This document shows positions 1-8,173 of a stretch of DNA of 33,204 nucleotides, one piece after another. Location of the stretch: contig JARGOG010000003.1 of assembly GCA_029212785.1 (NCBI GenBank), positions 1 through 33,204 of the forward strand, written 5' to 3'. The first letter of the stretch is position 1. Each line of letters begins with the position of its first letter. The DNA comes from Thalassobaculaceae bacterium. GTDB lineage: Bacteria; Pseudomonadota; Alphaproteobacteria; Thalassobaculales; Thalassobaculaceae. The position numbers and the translations under genes were made by a program. Under the pieces are notes generated by a model. That model made no database searches and was not told where the DNA came from. It saw only the letters and a program-made list of their open reading frames with translations.

Positions 1-57
1 CGCAAGAAGTACGGCAAGGCCAAGGCCCGCCGGAGCTTCCAGTTCTCCAAGCGCTAA
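1..57 (+). CDS. rpsI: 30S ribosomal protein S9, 3' end (partial)
   Basis: Only the last 18 codons and the TAA stop are present; the gene begins before the window. The C-terminal peptide reads RKKYGKAKARRSFQFSKR, matching the highly conserved basic tail of ribosomal protein S9, which ends in QFSKR and reaches toward the P-site tRNA in the 30S subunit. A strong intrinsic terminator follows 45 bases downstream, so this is the end of its transcript (in most bacteria rplM-rpsI). The identification rests on this short tail, but the tail is diagnostic. Confidence 0.9.
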   Translation, partial: RKKYGKAKARRSFQFSKR

Positions 58-102
58 GGCGTCTGGCCCGGTACACTCGACACGGGCCGAAAACGAATTT
101 GG

Positions 103-137
103 AAAAGCGCTGTCTTCGGGCAGCGCTTTTTCGTTTT
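103..137 (+). terminator. Intrinsic terminator after rpsI
   Basis: A perfect 10-bp stem (AAAAGCGCTG at 103-112, CAGCGCTTTT at 121-130) encloses the loop TCTTCGGG and is followed by the T-rich tail TCGTTTTC. It lies 45 bases after the rpsI stop codon and before the trkH ribosome binding site, so it separates the two transcripts. Confidence 0.9.
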
Positions 138-218
138 CTGGTGCATCATCCCGCCGCCGGCCGGTGCCGTCGCCACGCGGACCGGTTCGGGCTCGCCGAC
201 TGACATGGAGACTTCACG

Positions 219-1667
219 GTGCTGGACCTGAGGGTCGTCGCCCACATCCTCGGATGGGTGATGATTTCCATCGCGCTGATGCTGACGGTGCCCGCCGGGC
301 TGGATTGGGTGCGGGCGGATTCCGACTGGCCGGCCTTCGTGCTGGCGGCGGTGGTCTCGGCTCTGTTCGGCGCGCTGATGATCCTGGCGAATGCCATGCC
401 GGAGCGCCCGGAACTGAACCTGCGCCAAGCTTTTGTGCTGATCGCCTCCGGCTGGCTGACCGTCACGGTCTTTGGTTCGATCCCTTTCATGGCCTTCGGG
501 TTGTCACTCACCGACGCTGTGTTCGAGACCATGTCGGGCATCACCACGACCGGCTCGACCGTGCTGACCGGTCTGGACAGCATGCCGGAGGGGATCATGC
601 TGTGGCGGGCGATGCTGCAATGGATCGGGGGCGTCGGCATTGTCGCCGTAGCGGTGATGATCTTGCCGTATCTCCGGGTCGGCGGCATGCAGATCTACAA
701 GCTGGAGACCTCGGTCCATGAAGGCGAGGCGGCGTCGTTCACCAGCCGGATCCTGTTCCGTCTGTCCGCGGTGTATGTCGGCCTGACGGTGCTGTGCTTC
801 GCGGCCTATTGGGCCCTGGGGATGGGGTTCTTCGATGCGGTCACCCATGCCATGGCGACCCTGTCGACAGGCGGGTACTCGACGCATGACGCATCCTTCG
901 GCCATTTCCAGAGCCCGCTGCTGCACTGGACCGGCACGCTGTTCATGATTTGCGGCGCCATCCCCTTCATTCTCTTCGTGCGCGCGACCCAGGGGAACGG
1001 CCGTGTGCTGTTCAAGGACGCCCAGGTCCGTGGCTTCCTCGGATTTCTCGCGGCTTCCAGCGTGTTGACCGCGGTCTGGCTGATGTTCCAGATGGAGGAG
1101 GTCGGTTTCGGACGGGCCCTGACCCTGACCGCGTTCAACATCACCTCGATCGTCACGACGACGGGGTTCGCCACGACCGATTATACGACCTGGGGGAACG
1201 GGGCGATCGGACTGGCTCTTCTGTTGATGTTCGTCGGTGGGTGCTCGGGATCCACCTCCGGGTCGATCAAGATCTACCGTTACCAGGTGCTGTGGCTGTT
1301 CGTGCGCGCCCATTTGAAGCGCCTGTTCTCGCCGCACCGGGTCATGGTGCTGCGCTATAACGGCGCCACACTCGGTGAGGACGTGCCGCTCTCGGTACTG
1401 GCCTTCCTGGCGGTCTTCATCGCCACGATCTCGGTTTTCACCGTGGTCCTGACATTCTTCGATCTGGACCTGATTACGGCCTATTCGGCCGCGGTGACGG
1501 CGATCACCAATGTCGGCCCGGGGCTCGGGCCGACCATCGGACCCGCCGGCACCTTCCAGTCGCTGCCGGACCCGGCCAAGTGGATCCTGGTGGTCGCGAT
1601 GCTGGCCGGCCGGCTGGAGGTTCTGGCACTGCTGGTGTTCTTCGACCGCGACTTCTGGCGAGCATAG
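219..1667 (+). CDS. trkH: TrkH-family potassium uptake protein
   Basis: This 482-residue integral membrane protein is the ion-translocating subunit of a Trk/Ktr potassium uptake system in the inner membrane. It is hydrophobic throughout and has the repeated pore-loop arrangement of the family. The first selectivity-filter-like segment is TTTGST (residues 109-114). Later loops read LSTGGYST, TTTGFATTD and NVGPGLG, giving the four expected P-loops. The C-terminus MLAGRLEVLALLVFF is typical of TrkH. Length matches the family (about 480). The start is a GTG at 219 preceded by ATGGAG at 205-210. TrkH normally works with the NAD-binding regulator TrkA; no trkA lies in the window, so the partner must be encoded elsewhere. 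The gene stands alone between the rpsI terminator and a convergent gene. Confidence 0.95.
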   Translation: MLDLRVVAHILGWVMISIALMLTVPAGLDWVRADSDWPAFVLAAVVSALFGALMILANAMPERPELNLRQAFVLIASGWLTVTVFGSIPFMAFGLSLTDAVFETMSGITTTGSTVLTGLDSMPEGIMLWRAMLQWIGGVGIVAVAVMILPYLRVGGMQIYKLETSVHEGEAASFTSRILFRLSAVYVGLTVLCFAAYWALGMGFFDAVTHAMATLSTGGYSTHDASFGHFQSPLLHWTGTLFMICGAIPFILFVRATQGNGRVLFKDAQVRGFLGFLAASSVLTAVWLMFQMEEVGFGRALTLTAFNITSIVTTTGFATTDYTTWGNGAIGLALLLMFVGGCSGSTSGSIKIYRYQVLWLFVRAHLKRLFSPHRVMVLRYNGATLGEDVPLSVLAFLAVFIATISVFTVVLTFFDLDLITAYSAAVTAITNVGPGLGPTIGPAGTFQSLPDPAKWILVVAMLAGRLEVLALLVFFDRDFWRA

Positions 1668-1700
1668 GAGCCTGACCAGAGGTCATTGACGACGGCCGCT

Positions 1701-1740
1701 TACGAAAGCGGGGAAGCGGGCGTGCCGCTTCCCCGCGGCA
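1701..1740 (-). terminator. Hairpin terminator between convergent trkH and the YghU-like gene
   Basis: A perfect 12-bp stem (1708-1719 with 1725-1736, 5-base loop) lies between the two convergent stop codons. Read on the minus strand the hairpin is followed by TTTCGTA, a short U-rich tail, so it best serves the leftward glutathione transferase gene that ends at 1751. On the plus strand there is no T tract; it may still slow trkH transcription. Confidence 0.7.
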
Positions 1741-1750
1741 GGGAAGGACC

Positions 1751-2605
1751 TCAGAGGCCCATCTTGTCGATATCGGCGGCGCTGTGGCGCTCCTCCAGCT
1801 TCTCGTCCTCGGAGCCGCGCACCCGGTTGACCACCCGGCCGCGCTTCACGCCCTTGCGCTCGGCGATCTCGTTGGTCCAGCGCTGGACGTTCTTGTAGGA
1901 CGTGACATCGAGGAACTCGCCGGCGTCGTAGAGCTTGCCCTGGGCGAGCTGGCCGTACCACGACCAGATGGCGATGTCGGCGATGGTGTACTCGTCGCCG
2001 GCGATGTAGCGGTTCTCGGCGAGCTGGCGCTCCATCACGTCGAGCTGGCGCTTGGTCTCCATGGCGAAGCGGTTGATCGGGTACTCCCAGCGCTCCGGCG
2101 CATAGGCGTAGAAGTGACCGAAGCCGCCGCCGAGATAGGGTGCGCTGCCCATCTGCCAGAACAGCCAGTTCATGGTCTCGGCCCGCTTGGCCGGATCCTT
2201 CGACAGGAAGGCGTCGAACTTCTCGGCCAGGTAGAACAGGATCGAGGCGGATTCGAAAACCCGGATCGGCTTGTCGACGCTGCGGTCGAGCAGGGCGGGG
2301 ATCTTGGAGTTCGGATTGATTCCGACGAAGCCGCTGCCGAACTGGTCGCCGTCGCCGATCTTGATGATCCAGGCGTCATACTCGGCACCGGTGTGGCCGA
2401 GCGCGAGCAGCTCCTCCAGCATGATGGTGACCTTCACGCCGTTTGGGGTACCGAGCGAATAGAGCTGCATCGGATGCTCGCCGACCGGCAGTTCCTTCTC
2501 ATGGGTGGCACCGGCGATCGGTCGGTTGGTGCTGGCGAAGCGCCCCCCGTTTTCCTTGTCCCAGGTCCAGACCTTTGGCGGGGTATAGGACGGCATGTCG
2601 TTCAT
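1751..2605 (-). CDS. yghU: Glutathione S-transferase, YghU type (disulfide-bond oxidoreductase)
   Basis: The 284-residue protein closely follows E. coli YghU along its whole length: the N-terminal VWTWDKENGG, the linker NRPIAGATHEKELPVG, LYSLGTPNGVKVTIMLEELL of the thioredoxin-like domain, the glutathione-binding NPNSKIPAL and FESASILFYLAEKF, and the helical domain with MNWLFWQMG and GDEYTIADIAIWSW. YghU binds two glutathiones and reduces disulfides, with weak transferase and peroxidase activity; it acts in the cytosol. The start at 2605 is chosen because GGAGACC stands just upstream and the sequence from there (MNDMPSYTPPKVW) matches the family; the frame stays open further upstream but that part is not family-like. 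The gene is a single transcription unit closed by the 1701-1740 hairpin. The 180 bases upstream (2606-2785) must hold its promoter, but no convincing -35/-10 pair was found. Confidence 0.93.
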   Translation of the reverse strand: MNDMPSYTPPKVWTWDKENGGRFASTNRPIAGATHEKELPVGEHPMQLYSLGTPNGVKVTIMLEELLALGHTGAEYDAWIIKIGDGDQFGSGFVGINPNSKIPALLDRSVDKPIRVFESASILFYLAEKFDAFLSKDPAKRAETMNWLFWQMGSAPYLGGGFGHFYAYAPERWEYPINRFAMETKRQLDVMERQLAENRYIAGDEYTIADIAIWSWYGQLAQGKLYDAGEFLDVTSYKNVQRWTNEIAERKGVKRGRVVNRVRGSEDEKLEERHSAADIDKMGL

Positions 2606-2785
2606 TGCGGTCTCCGTTACGGGTGTCTTTTGCGGGTTAGAGCATCCGGTTCTGGCGATCTGGCCCGTCGGGCGGCGATTACAACCCACATCGGGGCCCG
2701 TTGGTAATCCCTCTCGCGCAACGGTGTTTCGCTTCTGCGTCGGCAATGGAGGTGTAACCTGGCGGCCGTCCGTGCCGGTACCGGC

Positions 2786-3223
2786 TCAGAACACGCCGAG
2801 GATGAGGGCCGCGAATAGGACGTACCGGACAGTTTTGGCGATGGCGACCAGGAAGATGAAGGTCGCCAACGGCTCCCGCATCAACCCGGCGGCGAGCGTG
2901 AGGGGGTCACCGATGAACGGCGCCCAGCTCATCAGCAGAGACCAGTATCCGTAGGTCTGGTACCAGCGCGACGCCCGGTCGAGCTGGGCGGGCGTGGCCG
3001 GAAACCAGCGCCGGTCCTTGAATCGCTCGATCTGCAGGCCGATCGCCCAGTTGATCACGGAGCCGAGTGTGTTGCCGATGCTGGCCACGATCACGAGGGC
3101 GGCCACCGAATAGTCGGTCTTCAGCAGCAGGCCGGTCAGAAGGAACTCGGACTGAATCGGCAGGAACGTGGCGGCCCCCAGCGAAATCAGAAACAGTCCG
3201 CCATAGGCGCCGATAAAACTCAT
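2786..3223 (-). CDS. YqaA-family (DedA/SNARE-associated) membrane protein
   Basis: A 145-residue hydrophobic protein with about four membrane segments. It shows the signature of the small YqaA branch of the VTT/DedA superfamily: an acidic residue in a re-entrant loop near the N-terminus (LPIQSEFLLTGLL), then GNTLGSVINWAIG, then the C-terminal re-entrant segment SWAPFIGDPLTLAAGLMR. Members sit in the inner membrane; DedA relatives are linked to lipid-carrier recycling and envelope stress, but the YqaA branch has no firmly assigned substrate. The gene follows the formyltransferase gene on the same strand after 78 bases and may be read through from it. The start is ATG at 3223. Confidence 0.85.
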   Translation of the reverse strand: MSFIGAYGGLFLISLGAATFLPIQSEFLLTGLLLKTDYSVAALVIVASIGNTLGSVINWAIGLQIERFKDRRWFPATPAQLDRASRWYQTYGYWSLLMSWAPFIGDPLTLAAGLMREPLATFIFLVAIAKTVRYVLFAALILGVF

Positions 3224-3301
3224 TCAGTCCCGCTCCGGTCTCTGGTCCATGCGGATATGGCGTGCGGCGCCGCAATGTCATCGACAATCGTCACGCAGCC
3301 G

Positions 3302-3880
3302 CTAGGCGGGATCATTCTGTGCGGAACAAACCGCCTGCCATGCCGCTTCGCTGCAGTCGCGGGTACCCCAGGCATAAGCCGGATCCGGAGTCAGGGGGGC
3401 CTCGCCCGCCAGGGTCGGCAGCAATCCGAACAGCATGGCGAACCCGGCCCGCCAGGTGTGGTACCGCAGCGCCTCCTCGGTCATGCCCGGGGTGATCGGG
3501 AAGCGTTGCACCGTCAGAATCGGGCCCGAGTCGACCGGCAGAGTCATGAGATGCGCCGTGACGCCATAGCTGTCGACGCGGTCGCGCACCGCGAATTCCA
3601 GGGCCCGGCGGCCGGGATATTCCGGCGGGGCCGGGTGGATGTTCACCGGCTCGAGGGACAGGGCGTCGAGATAGTGCCGGGGCACGACCACGTCGCTGTA
3701 GAAGGCGACCAGACGTCCGGGCCAGGGGCGCTCCGTATCAAAGGACTCGAACAGGCGGTCCAGGGCGGCCCTGCCGGAAACGAAGAACACCGTGTTCTGC
3801 AATCCGCGCGCCGCGGCCAGGGTCGAGATCGCGGCGGCCGGGACCATATCGGTCAGCAGGGCGATGGGAACGGCGCTCAT
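3302..3880 (-). CDS. Stand-alone formyltransferase-domain protein
   Basis: The 192-residue protein has the formyltransferase N-terminal fold seen in Fmt, PurN and sugar formyltransferases. The family's Asn-His-Asp catalytic triad is visible: N80 and H82 in NIHPAPPEYPG, and D117 in VDSGPIL. The middle (GVTAHLMTLPVDSG) matches the tetrahydrofolate-enzyme consensus. It lacks the C-terminal domain by which Fmt holds tRNA, so it is not methionyl-tRNA formyltransferase, and the N-terminal Rossmann part is shorter than in PurN. The acceptor cannot be told from sequence; a metabolite amine or a nucleotide sugar is possible. The ATG at 3880 is chosen because the fold begins at IALLTDM just after it; no strong ribosome binding site is visible, and the frame is open to 3940. 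Confidence 0.75.
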   Translation of the reverse strand: MSAVPIALLTDMVPAAAISTLAAARGLQNTVFFVSGRAALDRLFESFDTERPWPGRLVAFYSDVVVPRHYLDALSLEPVNIHPAPPEYPGRRALEFAVRDRVDSYGVTAHLMTLPVDSGPILTVQRFPITPGMTEEALRYHTWRAGFAMLFGLLPTLAGEAPLTPDPAYAWGTRDCSEAAWQAVCSAQNDPA

Positions 3881-3991
3881 TGTCCGAGCCGACGGTGATC
3901 CGATGTCATGGTTCTGCCACTTGAACGGTGAAGGCTGCACGCCTGATCGGCTAAAGTGCGCATAAACAGATCATGCCATTGGAGGAAACAG

Positions 3992-4513
3992 ATGCCAGCC
4001 CTGATCCGACCGCATCACGGCCAGACGCCCCGGGTGGCGACCGGCGCTTTCATTGCCGAGACCGCGGTGCTCATCGGCGAGGTCGAGATCGGCGAGGACG
4101 CGTCGATCTGGTACGGCACGGTTCTGCGTGGCGACGGCCAGTCGATCTCGGTCGGCGCGCGCACCAATGTTCAGGATGGCACCATTGTCCATATCACCTC
4201 CGAACGGTTCCCGACGGTGATCGGGGCCGGCATCACCATCGGCCACGGCGCCATCATCCATGCCTGCACATTGGAGGATGACAGTTTCGTGGGCATGGGC
4301 GCCACCGTCATGGATGGCGCCGTGGTCCAGCGCCACGCGATGGTCGCCGCCGGCGCCCTGGTCACGCCGGGTAAGCTGGTGCCGACGGGCGAACTCTGGG
4401 CCGGATCGCCGGCGAAGAAGATGCGCGACCTGAGCGAGGCGGATTTCGAGAAGATCCACCGCTCCGCCGAGCATTACTGCGAGCTCGCCCGCAGCTACAT
4501 GGTGGGGCGATGA
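3992..4513 (+). CDS. Gamma-class carbonic anhydrase family protein (YrdA/PaaY-like)
   Basis: A 173-residue left-handed beta-helix protein of the gamma carbonic anhydrase/hexapeptide-repeat family, active as a cytosolic trimer. The three zinc-binding histidines of the family are present: H67 (IVHITS), H85 (IGHGAIIH) and H90. The conserved R46 and D48 (LRGDGQSI) and Q61-D62 (NVQDGT) also match. Such proteins show carbonic anhydrase or, in PaaY, CoA-thioesterase activity; which one applies here is unknown. The start at 3992 follows a perfect GGAGGA (3981-3986). The stop codon overlaps the next gene's start in an ATGA, so the two are translationally coupled. Confidence 0.92.
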   Translation: MPALIRPHHGQTPRVATGAFIAETAVLIGEVEIGEDASIWYGTVLRGDGQSISVGARTNVQDGTIVHITSERFPTVIGAGITIGHGAIIHACTLEDDSFVGMGATVMDGAVVQRHAMVAAGALVTPGKLVPTGELWAGSPAKKMRDLSEADFEKIHRSAEHYCELARSYMVGR

Positions 4514-5271
4514 TGACGCTGCGATCCCTCGGCGTCGCGTTCTCGCTCGCCCTGTGCCTTGCGGGATCCGCACTCGGTGGCCGGGCCGTCGCGGCGCAGG
4601 AGGCCGACCCCATCGTCCTTGTCCGCCTGACGCCGGCGGTGGTCGGCTGGTTCGCCGATCCGAATCTCCTGCTGCGCGAGGAGCCGTTGGCGATGGTGAA
4701 ATACGACTCCGGGACGGACAAGCTGATCCCGACCGCGCCGGCGAACAACTGCGTGGAACTGGCGGAAAAGCAGGCGGATGGCTTCTATACGGAAACGACG
4801 GTCGACATGGCGCGGGAGACGGTGATTTCCGATATCTGCCGGCTCGGCCAGCGTTACAAGGCCGCGACGTTCGAGGAAACCGCGGCACCGAAGCACACGC
4901 TGCACGCCGATGTTCTCGAGCTCTGGTCCGCCTGGTTCCAGCTTGCGGTCTCTTCCAACGTGGCCGACGCGGTCGAGGAGGCGGTCGGGCGGGGTGTCTC
5001 GCTCGGCGCCTTTCAGGAACCGTCGGTGGAAGGCTGCGGACCGCGCGCGGTCGAACGTAAGGATCCCTGGACGATCACCGCAGCGAATAATTGCGACGGC
5101 TTGTACCTCTCGGTCGTCGGCGAGGAATACACCGCATCCGGCAAGATGCGGCCGATCGTCTTCTACCACATGAACGCCACCGGCGGGTCGCTGCGGGTCG
5201 GGGGCTATACCGCCGTGGCCCCGCATCCGGCGACCGGTGTGTGGACCCCGCTCCAGTTCCTCGAACGCTAG
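4510..5271 (+). CDS. Uncharacterised secreted protein, coupled to the gamma carbonic anhydrase
   Basis: I do not recognise this 253-residue protein. It opens with a clear Sec signal peptide (hydrophobic residues 8-23; likely cleavage near AVAAQ-EAD, about residue 29-30) and so should be periplasmic. The mature part has four cysteines (C81, C110, C176, C195), enough for two disulfides, and C81 and C195 sit in similar ANNC contexts, which hints at an internal repeat. No membrane helix follows the signal peptide and no enzyme motif was seen. The ATG at 4510 overlaps the carbonic anhydrase stop by 4 bases, so the two proteins are made together. Its TAG shares bases with the TAG of the convergent DMT gene (CTAG, 5268-5271). 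Confidence 0.8.
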   Translation: MMTLRSLGVAFSLALCLAGSALGGRAVAAQEADPIVLVRLTPAVVGWFADPNLLLREEPLAMVKYDSGTDKLIPTAPANNCVELAEKQADGFYTETTVDMARETVISDICRLGQRYKAATFEETAAPKHTLHADVLELWSAWFQLAVSSNVADAVEEAVGRGVSLGAFQEPSVEGCGPRAVERKDPWTITAANNCDGLYLSVVGEEYTASGKMRPIVFYHMNATGGSLRVGGYTAVAPHPATGVWTPLQFLER

Positions 5272-6188
5272 CCGTCGGTCTCGGCCCGCGGCAGGTGAGG
5301 CGCCGTGATCGGCGGCACCAGAAGGATCGCCGCCAGGACCAGGACCGAGGCGATGATCTCACGCGGACCGACCGCTTCGCCGAACGCAAACCAGCCAAGC
5401 GCGATCATCGTCGGCAGCTCGACCGCGCCCGCCGCCGCCGCCCGGCCGGGTCCGATCCTTGGCGCGGCGATGGTGTAGAGAAGCTGCGGGATCAGCGCGG
5501 TGACCAGTCCCATGGCCAGCAGGGTCAGCCAAACGCCGCCGTCGCGTGGCAGAAAGGCGGCCGGATCGGTCAGCGCCACGATCGGGGCGAGACCGACGAC
5601 ACAGCCGACCATGCCGCAGGCCAGTTTCTCTACCGAGGACAGGCTGGGCGTCAGGCAGGTCAGCACGACGATGATCAGTGCGAACATGATCGGCGCCGGC
5701 AGCGACAGTAACAGAGGCCAGGAGGCGCCACCGCTCAGGCCGCCCGCGAAGATCAGCAGGGCGGCGGCCACGACCAGGAGACACCCGCCCCAGGCCCGCA
5801 GGGTCGGCGTCTGTCGCGCGAGCAGCCAGGCAAGCAGCAGCGCGAAGACCGGATAGGTCATGTAGACCAGCCCTACCATGGCCACACTCTGGGTCTCGAG
5901 CGCCTCCAGATAGCTGACCCAGCCGACCCCCATGAGAACGCCGGCGGCGAGCAGCCGCAATGCGTCGCGGCGCTTTTCCCGAGCCAGGGGAAGGAACGGA
6001 AACATCATGAGGGCGCTGGACGCGTAGCGAAAGAAGCCGATCGCCGCCGCCGACATGCCGGTGTCCAGCAGCAGCTTGGCGAAGAGCGGAACCATGCCGA
6101 AGCTGATGCAGGCGGCGATCACGGCGAGCGTGGCGGTCCCCGAGGTCAGTCCCGGAAACCGGCCATGGATGAGGTTCGATGCGTTCAT
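5268..6188 (-). CDS. DMT-superfamily (EamA) transporter
   Basis: A 306-residue membrane protein with ten predicted helices arranged as two EamA repeats. The first repeat runs from LAVIAACISFGMVPLFAKLL and the second begins around SWPLLLSLPAPIMFALIIV. Family hallmarks include FFRYASSALMM, GLVYMTYPVFALLLAWLL and the helix-ending AAAAGAVELPTMIALGWFAFGE. EamA proteins mostly export amino acids, amines or related metabolites through the inner membrane; the substrate here is unknown. The ATG at 6188 is chosen because the transporter fold begins right after it and it leaves a 78-base divergent control region; the frame is open to 6293, but the extra residues would overlap the divergent LysR gene. 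The neighbouring LysR regulator probably controls it. Confidence 0.88.
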   Translation of the reverse strand: MNASNLIHGRFPGLTSGTATLAVIAACISFGMVPLFAKLLLDTGMSAAAIGFFRYASSALMMFPFLPLAREKRRDALRLLAAGVLMGVGWVSYLEALETQSVAMVGLVYMTYPVFALLLAWLLARQTPTLRAWGGCLLVVAAALLIFAGGLSGGASWPLLLSLPAPIMFALIIVVLTCLTPSLSSVEKLACGMVGCVVGLAPIVALTDPAAFLPRDGGVWLTLLAMGLVTALIPQLLYTIAAPRIGPGRAAAAGAVELPTMIALGWFAFGEAVGPREIIASVLVLAAILLVPPITAPHLPRAETDG

Positions 6189-6233
6189 GGGGACTAGATA
6201 GGCGGAACCGGGATAGTCGAAAAATTCCAAATG

Positions 6234-6250
6234 TTCATGCCGGACATGAA
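6234..6250. promoter_or_regulatory. Putative LysR-box palindrome in the DMT/LysR divergent region
   Basis: The inverted repeat TTCATG-CCGGA-CATGAA (6234-6250) lies between the divergent starts at 6188 and 6267. Its geometry fits the T-N11-A palindromes bound by LysR-family regulators. A second overlapping repeat, GGACAT-N11-ATGTCC, spans 6242-6264. LysR proteins commonly bind such sites to control the divergent gene and themselves, so both promoters are likely regulated here. Confidence 0.6.
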
Positions 6251-6266
6251 ATGATTTAATGTCCAT

Positions 6267-7235
6267 ATGCTTCCCCGTCTCGGTACCAATCATCTCGCAT
6301 TACTGATCGCGCTGGCGGAAGCCGGCAGCGTGGCCGCCGCCGGGACGCGTCTCGGCATCACCCAGTCGGCGGCGTCGCACCGGTTGCGCGAGGCGGAACG
6401 ACGGCTGAACGCGCCGCTGGTCCGGCGCAGCTCCACCGGTGTGACCCTGACCGAAGAGGGCGAGCGGCTGCACGCGTTCGCCGAGCGCTTCCTGCGGGAA
6501 TTGTCCCGCCTGGAGCAGGACATCGAAAGCGTGCGTCTGGACGGCCGTAGTCTGGTGCGGCTCGGCCAGGCGACCTACAGCCGCTTTCACTGGATCCCGG
6601 CCTTTCGGGATTTTCTGGAAAAGCGGGACCCTTCGCTGTCCTTCGACCTGTCCGGCAGTGCCACCGCCCGGCCGCTCGGCTCGCTGCAGGACGGGATCGT
6701 CGATGTCAGCGCCGTGTTCGGCCGGCCGACCAGCTCCCGGCGTTTCAAATGGCACTGGCTGGCCAGCGATCCGATGGTTGCGGTCATGGCCCCGGACCAC
6801 CGGCTCGCGGCCGCGCCTCATGTCGATTCCTCGCTGCTGGCGGAAGAGCGGTTGTTCACTTATCCCTTTGCCAGCGATCCAGGATTCGAGTGGGAAACGC
6901 TGGTCGGTCGGCCGACGACGCCGTACCGGAGCGTCACCTCCCTGCCGACGCCGGAGGCGGCAATCGACCTGTTGCGGGCCGGCTACGGAGTCGCGCTGTT
7001 CAGCCGTTGGGCGATACGACCGGAACTTGCCGACGGCACCCTGATCGCCAGACCTCTGGGACCCGAGGGACTGTCGCTGGACTGGTGGGCGGTGACCCGA
7101 GCCGACGATCCCCCGGACTCGCCCTCCAGCCGCATGGTGGCCGTCTGGCTCGATTGGGTGGAATACGCCCAAAGAGGCTTCGCCACCCTGTCCTTCGAAG
7201 CTGCGACGGGTGTCTCGCGCGAACCGGAAGCCTGA
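6267..7235 (+). CDS. LysR-family transcriptional regulator
   Basis: A 322-residue LysR-type regulator. Residues 5-62 form the winged helix-turn-helix, with the recognition region AAAGTRLGITQSAASHRLRE and the wing PLVRRSSTGVTLTEEGERL. A linker helix follows, and then a two-lobed co-inducer domain from about residue 90 (VRLGQATYSRFHWIPAFRDF). It is transcribed divergently from the DMT transporter with a LysR-box-like palindrome between them, so that transporter is its likely target. The co-inducer is unknown. The ATG at 6267 lies in the palindrome CATATG, whose other strand also carries an ATG; no Shine-Dalgarno sequence is visible, so the message may be leaderless or weakly translated. Confidence 0.93.
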   Translation: MLPRLGTNHLALLIALAEAGSVAAAGTRLGITQSAASHRLREAERRLNAPLVRRSSTGVTLTEEGERLHAFAERFLRELSRLEQDIESVRLDGRSLVRLGQATYSRFHWIPAFRDFLEKRDPSLSFDLSGSATARPLGSLQDGIVDVSAVFGRPTSSRRFKWHWLASDPMVAVMAPDHRLAAAPHVDSSLLAEERLFTYPFASDPGFEWETLVGRPTTPYRSVTSLPTPEAAIDLLRAGYGVALFSRWAIRPELADGTLIARPLGPEGLSLDWWAVTRADDPPDSPSSRMVAVWLDWVEYAQRGFATLSFEAATGVSREPEA

Positions 7236-7306
7236 TTGCGAACGCGAACAGTTGCTTTTGGGGCCGCCAGAGGCTTGTCTCAGGCGCACCCAATTGCCGT
7301 GGCCCC

Positions 7307-8098
7307 ATGACCCTCATCCTCTTCTCGATCTTCTGGAAAACCCTGGCCACGGCCTCGGTGATCGTCGCCGCCGGCCGGTCCGCGCGCCGGCTCGGCCCGC
7401 TGCTGACCTCGGTGCTGATCACCATGCCGTTCAATGCCGGCCCGGGGTTCTTCTTCATCGCCCTTGAGCAGGAGCCGCCGTTCCTGGCGCAGGGCGCGCT
7501 GATGGCCTTCGCGGTCACCGGCGTGATCCTGATCTATTGCACCGTCTGGGTGCACGCGTCGCGGCGCTTCAATTTCGCGATCACCTCGTTGATCGCCATC
7601 GGCGCATGGCTGGCCGGTGTGATTGTCCTGGACGCGCTGCCGGCGACGCCCCTGGTCGCTGGCGCCTGCGCGGCCGTCGGTGCGCTGGCCGCCCTGGTGT
7701 TGCGGCGGCGGGACATTCCGAAGCCGCAGACACCGCCATCGGCCGCCGGATGGCAATTCGTCATCGTGCGCGGACTGGCGGCGGGGATCGTCGTGGCGTC
7801 CGTCGCCACCGCGAGCCCGTGGCTCGGCGCCCATTGGTCGGGGATTCTGCTGGCGTTTCCGACGACGTTGCTCGCCTCGACCTGGATGCTGTGGGGGCAT
7901 TACGGCCGCGATTTCACGGCGGCCACGCTGAACGCCGCCCAGCCGTCCCTGGCGGTCTATGCCAGCTTCTGCGTCGCCCTGCATTGGCTGGCCGGGCCGC
8001 TCGGCGGTGTCGCGGCGGTGGTCACGGCTTTCGCCTTGTCCGGCGTCATGGCCGCCGTCTATGCGGCCATTTTGATGCGGATCTCGCGTGGACGGTGA
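7307..8098 (+). CDS. Hypothetical multi-pass membrane protein
   Basis: A 263-residue very hydrophobic protein with about eight membrane segments in two similar halves. The first half starts MTLILFSIFWKTLATASVIV and carries GPLLTSVLITMPFNAGPGFF. The second carries GAHWSGILLAFPTTLLASTWML. The two segments resemble each other (GPxLTSVLxTMPF against GAHWSGILLAFPTT), which suggests an inverted or tandem duplication as in many small transporters. I cannot assign a substrate. The ATG at 7307 is taken because the membrane protein begins there, although the frame stays open upstream through the LysR gene. It follows the LysR gene after 71 bases with no terminator and may be read from the same message. 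Confidence 0.7.
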   Translation: MTLILFSIFWKTLATASVIVAAGRSARRLGPLLTSVLITMPFNAGPGFFFIALEQEPPFLAQGALMAFAVTGVILIYCTVWVHASRRFNFAITSLIAIGAWLAGVIVLDALPATPLVAGACAAVGALAALVLRRRDIPKPQTPPSAAGWQFVIVRGLAAGIVVASVATASPWLGAHWSGILLAFPTTLLASTWMLWGHYGRDFTAATLNAAQPSLAVYASFCVALHWLAGPLGGVAAVVTAFALSGVMAAVYAAILMRISRGR

Positions 8099-8173
8099 CC
8101 GTCGACCATTGCCGGATCACCGGATGCGGTGCTCCAATGCCCTCCTACCGAACAATCTGCCAGGGGATAGACG

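Noticed and set aside
2606-2785. Promoter of the YghU-like gene.
   Set aside because: A TGTAAT-like -10 is present on the minus strand but no acceptable -35 stands 16-18 bases upstream.
5268-5271. CTAG shared by two convergent stop codons.
   Set aside because: A compact coincidence common in dense genomes; no function implied.
6749-7306. In-frame N-terminal extension of the 7307 membrane protein through the LysR gene.
   Set aside because: The extension overlaps the LysR coding sequence in another frame and has no membrane character; the ATG at 7307 begins the hydrophobic protein.
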